Below, piece by piece: positions 13,476 to 19,688 of a stretch of DNA of 19,688 nt (position 1 is the stretch's first letter; each line of letters begins with the position of its first letter). The notes under the pieces were generated by a model that worked only from the letters and a program-made list of their open reading frames with translations, was not told the DNA's origin and searched no databases. Made by a program: the position numbers and the translations under genes. The stretch comes from Bacillota bacterium (GTDB lineage: Bacteria > Bacillota > Clostridia > Clostridiales > Clostridiaceae): assembly GCA_023399035.1 (NCBI GenBank), contig JAEWQX010000136.1, positions 1 to 19,688 on the forward strand, read 5' to 3'.

Positions 13476-13735
13476 GTGAGACTCCAAATTTTATATTTGG
13501 GTATTCGAACTTAGCTAATTACCAGAAGAAGTTAGCTGCTATGATACTAAGAGAGCAGGATGTGTCTTTGGGATGAATTAAAATGAAATATATTAAAGAA
13601 AGGATAGTTAGTGATATTTAATGGTTAGAATTTAGTTAACAGAAATAGTTGATGAATAAAGATTTATAATTAAAAATTTTCCAATCAATTCTTAACTGTT
13701 AACTCCTAACTGTTAACTAACTAATTGGTGTGTTT
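13476..13735 (+). other. Structured intra-operon gap between aspS2 and gatC
   Basis: Within an otherwise tight operon this stretch has no gene. It contains a small CCAAAT/ATTTGG hairpin (near 13485-13500), AGCTAA/TTAGCT pairing around 13513-13540, and TTAGTTAACAG (13632-13642), whose exact complement CTGTTAACTAA is at 13710-13720. Two direct copies of TAACTGTTAACT lie at 13693-13704 and 13707-13718. No T tract follows any hairpin and no good promoter pair was found. Confidence 0.55.
13693..13718 (+). repeat. Two direct copies of TAACTGTTAACT
   Basis: A 12-base unit is repeated exactly with two bases (CC) between. Each unit contains the palindrome GTTAAC. The second copy also pairs with 13632-13642, so alternative hairpins are possible just ahead of the gatC ribosome binding site. 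Confidence 0.8.
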
Positions 13736-14017
13736 ATGAACGTAACTATTGATGAAGTAAAATATATAGCAAAGCTTGCAAAATTAAATTTCAGTGAGGA
13801 AGAAGCAGAAAAGTTTGCAGGTGAATTTGAAGGGATATTAGAAAATTTTAAATATTTAAACGAACTAGATTTAGAAATTCATGATGATGAAGAAAAGATA
13901 GAATTAAAGCCAGTAATGAGAAAAGATGAGGTCAAGAAATTTGACTGCGGAGATTTATTCAGAAACGTTAAAGATAAGCAGGATACTTATATCAGAGTAC
14001 CAAAGATTATTGAATAG
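13736..14017 (+). CDS. gatC: Asp-tRNA(Asn)/Glu-tRNA(Gln) amidotransferase subunit C
   Basis: GatC is the small belt-like subunit that wraps between GatA and GatB and stabilises the amidotransferase. The 93-residue product begins VTIDEVKYIAKLAKLNFSEEE, the typical GatC N-terminal helix pair. It ends with the extended region around LKPVMRKDEV, which reaches across the partner subunits. I use ATG 13736, since GGTG stands 5 bases upstream. A GTG six bases earlier overlaps that site. Only 15 bases separate it from gatA, while 260 bases lie before it, so it heads the tight gatCAB part of the operon. Confidence 0.93.
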   Translation: MNVTIDEVKYIAKLAKLNFSEEEAEKFAGEFEGILENFKYLNELDLEIHDDEEKIELKPVMRKDEVKKFDCGDLFRNVKDKQDTYIRVPKIIE

Positions 14018-14032
14018 GATGGTGAGCATGTA

Positions 14033-15472
14033 ATGAAATTAACATTAAAAGAAATGGTAAGTAAAATAAAGAGTCGTGAATTATCAAGTGAAGAAGTTGT
14101 ATCATCTTACTTGAAGAATATACGCGAAAAGGAACATGGGGTTAATGCTTTTTTAACAGTAATGGGTGATGACGCTTTAGCAAAGGCAAAAGAAATAGAT
14201 AAGAGAATAGCAGATGGAGAAAAGCTTGGAGCCCTTGCTGGAATTCCAATTGCAGTAAAGGATAATATCTGTACAGAAGGGGTAAAGACTACATGTGCTT
14301 CAAAAATGCTGCAGGATTTTGTACCTCCTTATGATGCAACTGTTGTAAAAAAACTTATTGCAGAAGACGCAGTAATCATTGGTAAAACAAACATGGATGA
14401 ATTTGCAATGGGATCTTCAACAGAAAACTCTGCATTCAAGAAAACTGCAAATCCAAGAGATTTAAGCAGGGTTCCAGGAGGATCATCAGGTGGATCAGCA
14501 GCTGCTGTTGGTGCTGATATGTGTCCAGTTTCTCTTGGATCTGATACAGGTGGATCAATAAGACAGCCAGCAGCTTTTTGTGGAGTTGTAGGTCTTAAGC
14601 CAACATATGGTCTTGTTTCAAGATTTGGACTTGTCGCATTTGGTTCATCTCTTGACCAGATTGGACCTTTTTCACAAAATGTTGAAGATAGTGCTTATAT
14701 GCTTAATATAATCTCTGGTACTGATCTTTATGATTCAACAAGCATTCGAGAGCTTCCAGAAATTGATTATACTGCATCTCTTAAAGATGGCGTAAAGGGA
14801 ATGAAAATTGGTGTTCCTGAAGAATTTTTCGGAGAAGGCTTGGATGCAGAAATAAAAGAAACAGTAGAAAAGGCCATTGAAACATTAAAGGAAAATGGTG
14901 CAGAAGTTGAAATGATATCACTTCCTATAATAAAAGATGGACTAGCAGCTTATTACATCATGTCATCTGCAGAGGCTTCAACAAACCTTTCAAGATATGA
15001 TGGAATAAGATATGGATACAGACCAGAAAAGTTCGACAGTGTTGATGAACTTATGGAAAAGAGTAGAACAGAAGGATTTGGTCCTGAAGTTAAGAGAAGA
15101 ATCATGATAGGAACTTATGCTTTATCATCAGGATATTATGATGCATACTACAACAAGGCAGATAAATTCAGAACAAAGTTAAAACATGATTTATCTAAGA
15201 CATTTAAGAAGTATGATTTAATACTAGGACCAGTTTCACCAGTACTTCCATTCAAGTTAGGTGAAAAGAATGCTGATCCATTATCAATGTACCTTGCAGA
15301 TATATATACAATAAACGTAAACCTAGCAGGCATACCAGCTATATCAATTCCGGGAGGAGTTTCAAAAGACGGTCTTCCAATAGGTATTCAGCTAATGGGT
15401 GATATGCTTTGTGAAGAAAAAATATTCAAGGCAGCTTACAGCTTAGAGCAGTCTTTGAAGGTAGAATTATAG
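14033..15472 (+). CDS. gatA: Asp-tRNA(Asn)/Glu-tRNA(Gln) amidotransferase subunit A
   Basis: GatA is the glutaminase subunit: it releases ammonia from glutamine (or asparagine) and channels it to GatB. The 479-residue protein belongs to the amidase-signature family. The Ser-cisSer-Lys triad is intact: Lys76 in PIAVKDNI, Ser151 in VPGGSSGGS and Ser175 in SDTGGSIRQ. These spacings (75 and 24 residues) are the same as in the Staphylococcus enzyme as I recall it. The length is normal for the family. GGTGAG precedes the ATG, and the gene is followed after 12 bases by gatB. With the upstream AspRS the complex should make Asn-tRNA-Asn. The same complex can also serve Glu-tRNA-Gln if no GlnRS exists in this genome, which this window cannot show. 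Confidence 0.97.
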   Translation: MKLTLKEMVSKIKSRELSSEEVVSSYLKNIREKEHGVNAFLTVMGDDALAKAKEIDKRIADGEKLGALAGIPIAVKDNICTEGVKTTCASKMLQDFVPPYDATVVKKLIAEDAVIIGKTNMDEFAMGSSTENSAFKKTANPRDLSRVPGGSSGGSAAAVGADMCPVSLGSDTGGSIRQPAAFCGVVGLKPTYGLVSRFGLVAFGSSLDQIGPFSQNVEDSAYMLNIISGTDLYDSTSIRELPEIDYTASLKDGVKGMKIGVPEEFFGEGLDAEIKETVEKAIETLKENGAEVEMISLPIIKDGLAAYYIMSSAEASTNLSRYDGIRYGYRPEKFDSVDELMEKSRTEGFGPEVKRRIMIGTYALSSGYYDAYYNKADKFRTKLKHDLSKTFKKYDLILGPVSPVLPFKLGEKNADPLSMYLADIYTINVNLAGIPAISIPGGVSKDGLPIGIQLMGDMLCEEKIFKAAYSLEQSLKVEL

Positions 15473-15484
15473 GAGGATAAAGAT

Positions 15485-16924
15485 ATGAACTTAGAAACAG
15501 TAATAGGTCTTGAAATACATGCCGAATTAAAATCTAAAACAAAAATATTCTGCTCATGCTCAACAAAGTTTGGAGCAAAGCCTAATGAAAATACATGTCC
15601 TATATGTACAGGTGTACCAGGAACACTTCCTGTATTAAATGAAGAAGTTGTAAATTTAGCAATAAAAGCTGGAACAGCACTTGGATGTAAAATAAATAAG
15701 TTCAACAAGATGGACAGAAAGAATTATTTCTATCCTGACCTTCCTAAAAACTACCAGACTTCACAGTTCGATAAGCCAATCTGCGGTGAAGGCCTTGTTG
15801 AATATGACTATGAAGGAAAACATGTAAAGGTAAGAATAAACAGAATTCATATAGAAGAAGATGCAGGTAAGCTAGTCCATGTTGAAGGAGAACCAATATC
15901 ATTAATTGACTATAACAGAGTTGGTGTGCCTTTAGCTGAAATAGTTACAGAACCAGACATGAGAAGCGTAGGAGAAGCAGTTGAATTCTTAAGAAGATTA
16001 AAATCTATTCTTGAATATGCCGGAGTTTCAGACTGTCGTATGGAGCAGGGATCTTTAAGATGTGATGCTAATATTTCTTTAAGACCTGTTGGAAGTGAAG
16101 AATATGGAACTAAAGTAGAACTTAAGAACATAAACTCATTCAGGGAACTTGAAAAGGCTCTTAAAAAAGAAGAAAAGAGACAGAGAGAACTTATTAATTT
16201 TAACGAAGGACATAAGATTATTCAAGAAACAAGAAGATGGGATGCAGCAAAAGGTAAGACAATTTCAATGCGTTCAAAGGAACAGGCTCATGATTACAGA
16301 TATGTTGTTGAACCAGACTTACCACCAGTTATTCTTTATGATGAACAAATAGAGGAAATAAAGAATTCTCTTCCAGAAATGCCTGATGAAAAGAAAGAAA
16401 GATTCTTAAATGAATATAAGCTTACTGAAAAGGAAGTAGATATTCTTATATCAGACATCGGACTTTCAAAATTCTTTGAAGCTGTAGTAAAAGAAGGGGT
16501 AACACCTAAAATCGGTGCAAACTGGATACTTGGAGATATTTTAAGAATTCTGAAGGAAAAGAAGATAGAGTCAGAAGAAATGACTTTAGATGCAGTAAAT
16601 TTTGCAAAGCTTCTTAAAGTTGTAGATGAAGGAAAGATAAGCAATAATATAGGAAGGGAAGTACTTGAGGATATTTTTGATGAAAATAAGGATCCTATGA
16701 TTGTAATAGAAGAAAAAGGATTAATGCAGATAAGTTCTACTGATGAATTAGAAAAGATGGTGGATGAAGTGATTGCAGCAAATCCACAGTCAGTAGAAGA
16801 CTATAAGGCTGGTAAGAAACAGGCAGCAGGATTCCTTATGGGTCAGGTTATGAAAAAGACTCAGGGTAAAGCAAATCCAAAGGTTTGTAAAGGCCTTATA
16901 GATGAAAAATTAAGCAGCCTATAA
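15485..16924 (+). CDS. gatB: Asp-tRNA(Asn)/Glu-tRNA(Gln) amidotransferase subunit B
   Basis: GatB activates the side-chain carboxylate of Asp-tRNA or Glu-tRNA with ATP and adds the ammonia delivered by GatA. The 479-residue protein opens with ETVIGLEIHAEL. Four cysteines typical of the GatB zinc site follow: Cys23 and Cys25 (FCSCS), Cys38 and Cys41 (CPIC). The kinase-like core contains DRKNYFYPDLPKNYQ, SLIDYNRVGVPLAEIVTEPD and the RCDANISLRP segment. The helical and YqeY-like tail domain that binds the tRNA elbow occupies roughly the last 180 residues, including NWILGD and AGFLMGQVMK. GGAGGA precedes the ATG by a short spacing. It is the last gene of the operon, followed by hairpins. Confidence 0.97.
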   Translation: MNLETVIGLEIHAELKSKTKIFCSCSTKFGAKPNENTCPICTGVPGTLPVLNEEVVNLAIKAGTALGCKINKFNKMDRKNYFYPDLPKNYQTSQFDKPICGEGLVEYDYEGKHVKVRINRIHIEEDAGKLVHVEGEPISLIDYNRVGVPLAEIVTEPDMRSVGEAVEFLRRLKSILEYAGVSDCRMEQGSLRCDANISLRPVGSEEYGTKVELKNINSFRELEKALKKEEKRQRELINFNEGHKIIQETRRWDAAKGKTISMRSKEQAHDYRYVVEPDLPPVILYDEQIEEIKNSLPEMPDEKKERFLNEYKLTEKEVDILISDIGLSKFFEAVVKEGVTPKIGANWILGDILRILKEKKIESEEMTLDAVNFAKLLKVVDEGKISNNIGREVLEDIFDENKDPMIVIEEKGLMQISSTDELEKMVDEVIAANPQSVEDYKAGKKQAAGFLMGQVMKKTQGKANPKVCKGLIDEKLSSL

Positions 16925-17071
16925 TTTATTAATCAAAACATCAGAGTTATATTTTCTAATGAGCTGATTTTTATATAACCTGAAGCTTATCATTTTTTCA
17001 GGTGCTTTAATGAAATAGGTTTTGCAGAGAATATGACTATGATAATATTTATAAGATATATTTATAAATAG

Positions 17072-17120
17072 AAGACCTTTTGAAGAATAATTGAAAATTT
17101 ATTCATCAGAAGGTCTTTTA
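17072..17120. terminator. Terminator between gatB and the convergent yccF gene
   Basis: AAGACCTTTTGA (17072-17083) pairs with TCAGAAGGTCTT (17106-17117). An A-A mismatch and six more pairs (GAATAA/TTATTC) follow inside, and TT plus a T-rich tail follow on the plus strand. On the minus strand the tail is weaker. A smaller stem, ACCTGAA/TTCAGGT, lies upstream at about 16978-17003. Confidence 0.8.
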
Positions 17121-17137
17121 ATTTATATTTCCTTATA

Positions 17138-17503
17138 TTAAACTATTTCTTTGCCAAATGGCATAAGTGAAAGCTTAGCCATCTTTAATGCCTGAAGGGC
17201 AAAAGGAATTCCTACAATTGTTATGCATAGAAATAATGCGCTTATGAGATTTGCAAGGCATAATTCAAATCCGCCGAAAATTATCCAAAATATATTAAGA
17301 ACAAAACTTGTAAATCCAGAAGATTCCGTCTCAACTACTTCCTTGCCAAAAGGAGCAAGCTGAAGTCGTCCCATTTTGAAGCATTGAAGTCCCACAGGGA
17401 TTCCAATTATGGTTATGCACCATAAAATTCCGCATGCAAACCAGCCTAAAGCATTGAAAAATCCTCCAAATATAAACCATAAAATATTACCTAAACAACT
17501 CAT
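17138..17503 (-). CDS. YccF domain-containing membrane protein
   Basis: The 121-residue inner-membrane protein contains two copies of the YccF (DUF307) repeat with a period of 64 residues. NILWFIFGGF (6-15) matches NIFWIIFGGF (70-79). CITIIGIPVGLQCFKMGRLQ (29-48), followed by LAPFGKE, matches CITIVGIPFALQALKMAKLS (93-112), followed by LMPFGKE. Each copy probably contributes two membrane segments with the PFGKE loop on the inside. The function of the family is not established. The ATG at 17503 has GAGGT 9 bases upstream, and an extended -10 lies close by, so it is likely transcribed alone and ends at the terminator shared with gatB. Confidence 0.9.
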   Translation of the reverse strand: MSCLGNILWFIFGGFFNALGWFACGILWCITIIGIPVGLQCFKMGRLQLAPFGKEVVETESSGFTSFVLNIFWIIFGGFELCLANLISALFLCITIVGIPFALQALKMAKLSLMPFGKEIV

Positions 17504-17541
17504 TTTAATTTACCTCACAAGATTATATATCTAATATAAGT

Positions 17542-17550
17542 ATTATATCA
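17542..17550 (-). promoter_or_regulatory. Extended -10 promoter of the yccF gene
   Basis: On the minus strand TGATATAAT forms an extended -10 (TGnTATAAT) with no clear -35, about 40 bases from the start codon. The 255-base gap to the divergent GTPase gene shows nothing else that I can support. Confidence 0.5.
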
Positions 17551-17758
17551 TAGGATTATATTAAATTTTCTGAAGAATATTGAAAGATTTTATTATTTTA
17601 TGAATATGACTGTAAGTACAAATTTATTTTAATATTAGCTGTAATACTAGAATAATCATTAAGTAAAGAGCATATTTATATTAAAAGAATAGGATGATTA
17701 TCATTTGAAGAAGTGCAGTGATAAAAAGATATGAGAATTATAAGGGAGGGTAATATGA

Positions 17759-19603
17759 ATGAGCAGTATGAAAAAAGTATTTGAAAACGAGACGCAGACA
17801 AGAATAAACTTAATGGGTCCATCTAAATCTTGCAAATCAACACTGATATCAAAACTTGCAAAACGGGGTATCTTTGATGAGCAGGATAGGATTGAAAACA
17901 ATCTTTTTCCAACAGAAGTACTGTACTCTTCTCCTAGAGACAATTATACTAAAGTTTATCTTGATTTTGAGGAAAAAGATGAGGTTATATATAGGGTTAA
18001 GAAAGCAATACTCAATTTAATTGACGAAGTATTCATGGAAGAGCTGAAGAACAATGATATTAAAGCAATGGATTTTAATTTTGATGGTAAGTTTGAAAGT
18101 ATAGCTGATGATAAAATTAAACTGCCATTAATGAGAATGTTCAATAAAGTTTCAATTAGTGAAATATTTAAAAATATTGATTTTGATAAACTCTTTAATG
18201 ATTTAAGTAAAATAAATAGAAATGACAATATTGAAGAAAATGATAAGTTTATATGGAAGGAATATTTCAGTGATTTTCAATCTGAGTTGGGAACATATTA
18301 TGATAAATGGATGGAAAAGCTTTCAAAATGCTATGCACATGACGAAGAAGGATGTAAATATGAAAACGAATATAATGATCATGAATATAGTGACCATGAG
18401 TATAGTGAACGGTTTTACAACAGCAGTTTTAAACAGCTTCTTAGACTGATCTATGGCAGGGAAGAATCATGTGGGTTAATAATAAAGAGAGCATATATAA
18501 AAGTTCCAGCTACTAAAAATGAATATTCAAGAAGCATTTTTATTGATTATAGCAACAAGGATATAAACAGCCATATTGCATCTGATATTTTAAACAGGGT
18601 AAGCGAAGATTATAAAGAATTATTTATACTTGTTGGAAGCTGTAGTGATAGGAGTTCTGATTTGTTTAATATAAGGGATTCTGTAAATAAGATTACACTT
18701 GAAAAGAGAGTATTCTGCATATTGAATAAGTTTGACTTATATAGGAACAATATTCAGATTACAAAATCTGATGCAATTGATACGATAAAGCATAAAACTT
18801 CAAGGCTTTTAGGGATAAAAGAAAATAGAATAATAGTAACTGAAAAATTTATGGACATTGACCCAAATACATTGGAGCTTCTTCAATCAGACAATGATTT
18901 TACAAGGCTCTTTAAGCTTATAAAAATGCAGAGTCAGAATTTTATTAAACCTATAAAAATAAGGAATTCTTCAAAGGATAATGTTATAAGTATATCACTA
19001 AATCAGGAAAGAATGAGTGTACAGGCACTTATGAATATGCTTTATGATAGATATAATGGTTATCTTGTAGACTTATGGGGCGATATAATAAAACATGAAA
19101 AAGATGATGATAAGAGGAAAAAATATTACTATAATTGTGTAAGAAATATCATAAAAAATAGGAAAGATGATTTTAAAGGATTTAAATGTGAAAAGAAGGG
19201 ATTTATCAATTATAATAAATCAATTGATTTCAGCATTACACATGGAGACTATAATGACAGTAAGAAAATAGTGAAAATGCTTGTAAACTATGGTTATCAT
19301 ACTGTAGGATTTAATTCTCATGAAAATAAGATTTTAGTTACTGTAAATGGTGAAATATCAAAGGAAGATAAAGAAAACTTAATAAGATTAATAAAAGGAA
19401 GACTTGAAGAAAGTGCAGTGAAGTATTTTGAAAATGCTTTTTTAATGGATATAAGCAGGAAAAAATTTAATGTGAACAGTTTGAGAAGTTGTTTGGAATT
19501 TGAAAAGAGTATAACTATAGATGATTTTTATAATGCCTTTAAAGAGGCATTTAAGAAGATGAGTGAAAACATTGAAAGATATGAAGTATCTTTTATAGAG
19601 TGA
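17759..19603 (+). CDS. P-loop GTPase-like protein, dynamin-type candidate, function unknown
   Basis: The 614-residue soluble protein has a P-loop near its N-terminus, INLMGPSKSCKSTLISKL, with Gly20, Lys26, Ser27 and Thr28. The second canonical Gly (GxxxxGKS) is Cys25. A G4-like NKFD motif (323-326) after VFCIL supports guanine specificity. IFIDYSNKD, where DxxG is expected, has Asn in place of Gly. The large insertion (about 75-250) and the helical stretch after 400 recall dynamin-family proteins, but there is no clear membrane-inserting segment. Residues 202-216 are three pentads (ENEYN, DHEYS, DHEYS). GGAGGG lies 8 bases before ATG 17759. An overlapping ATG at 17755 opens only a 9-codon frame, and Met4 is an alternative start. 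The gene stands alone as far as the window shows. Its role cannot be named. Confidence 0.6.
   Translation: MSSMKKVFENETQTRINLMGPSKSCKSTLISKLAKRGIFDEQDRIENNLFPTEVLYSSPRDNYTKVYLDFEEKDEVIYRVKKAILNLIDEVFMEELKNNDIKAMDFNFDGKFESIADDKIKLPLMRMFNKVSISEIFKNIDFDKLFNDLSKINRNDNIEENDKFIWKEYFSDFQSELGTYYDKWMEKLSKCYAHDEEGCKYENEYNDHEYSDHEYSERFYNSSFKQLLRLIYGREESCGLIIKRAYIKVPATKNEYSRSIFIDYSNKDINSHIASDILNRVSEDYKELFILVGSCSDRSSDLFNIRDSVNKITLEKRVFCILNKFDLYRNNIQITKSDAIDTIKHKTSRLLGIKENRIIVTEKFMDIDPNTLELLQSDNDFTRLFKLIKMQSQNFIKPIKIRNSSKDNVISISLNQERMSVQALMNMLYDRYNGYLVDLWGDIIKHEKDDDKRKKYYYNCVRNIIKNRKDDFKGFKCEKKGFINYNKSIDFSITHGDYNDSKKIVKMLVNYGYHTVGFNSHENKILVTVNGEISKEDKENLIRLIKGRLEESAVKYFENAFLMDISRKKFNVNSLRSCLEFEKSITIDDFYNAFKEAFKKMSENIERYEVSFIE
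18362..18406 (+). repeat. Three 15-base tandem repeats inside the GTPase-like gene
   Basis: Codons 202-216 encode ENEYN, DHEYS, DHEYS in tandem. The last two DNA units differ at only two third-codon positions. The repeat lies in the hydrophilic insert between the P-loop and the NKFD motif, a region likely to vary in length between strains. Confidence 0.75.
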
Positions 19604-19616
19604 TATGCAATAAAGT

Positions 19617-19644
19617 ATTATTTCATGTAAGCTTACTTGAAATA
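19617..19644. other. Imperfect palindrome after the GTPase-like gene
   Basis: ATTTCATGTAAGCTTACTTGAAAT is a 24-base dyad centred on GTAAGCTTAC, with one mismatched pair. Flanking bases extend it with a bulge. There is a broken T tract downstream (GTTTTTAG), so it may be a weak terminator or a binding site. Confidence 0.35.
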
Positions 19645-19688
19645 CTGACAGGATAGTTTTTAGCTATATAAAGTTTATATATTAATTA

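Noticed and set aside
13476..13735. Second T-box or intrinsic terminator in the aspS2-gatC gap
   Set aside because: The stretch has AGAGAGCAGG-like text resembling a T-box Stem I, but no TGGNACC bulge, no antiterminator and no T tract.
1..19688. CRISPR array, tRNA, rRNA or prophage module
   Set aside because: No regularly spaced repeats, cloverleaf-forming GTTCRA segments or phage structural genes were seen. The few repeats are short and isolated.

Overview
The sequence is AT-rich, its coding genes have strong AGGAGG-type ribosome binding sites, and its gene set is typical of Clostridium: Hsp18, a T-box leader, GatCAB with an archaeal-type AspRS, and a YccF protein. It reads as a chromosomal segment of a low-GC Clostridium (cluster I). 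Species cannot be named from the sequence alone.

Region by region. 1-230: the 5' end of a minus-strand zinc-ribbon protein, probably a transposase, runs off the left edge and is followed by a run of eight G. 228-1397: an exported alpha/beta hydrolase. 1561-2992: a promoter, a fluoride (crcB) riboswitch with overlapping terminator, and a CLC-F fluoride/proton antiporter. 3051-4457: a UPF0158 protein, then an hsp18-type small heat-shock gene whose promoter carries a consensus CtsR operator. 4465-7739: a small open-frame remnant, a TPR protein, a membrane protein with an M50-like HExxH, and a membrane-anchored extracytoplasmic protein, each mostly closed by its own hairpin. 7738-10276: a LysR regulator divergent from aspartate-semialdehyde dehydrogenase (asd). 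10414-11439: a small protein-kinase-like protein and a 53-residue membrane peptide. 11579-16924: a T-box leader followed by aspS2, gatC, gatA and gatB. 17138-17503: a YccF-domain membrane protein. 17759-19603: a large P-loop GTPase-like protein of unknown role.

The best-supported functional unit is the tRNA-dependent amidation operon. The AspRS is the short archaeal type and carries His23 and Pro74 at the two positions linked to non-discriminating enzymes, so it should charge tRNA-Asn with Asp for GatCAB to convert to Asn-tRNA-Asn. The leader's specifier loop reads GAAC, in which a Glu codon (GAA) and an Asn codon (AAC) overlap. This is the arrangement described for the two-codon T-box of C. 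acetobutylicum. A second complete unit is fluoride sensing and efflux: aptamer, expression platform and a CLC with all the fluoride-specific residues.

The least understood items are the GTPase-like protein with Cys in place of the second Walker A Gly and no clear DxxG, the short kinase-like protein lacking a normal catalytic loop, and the structured 260-base gap between aspS2 and gatC. I did not find a clear, wholly undescribed multi-gene system.
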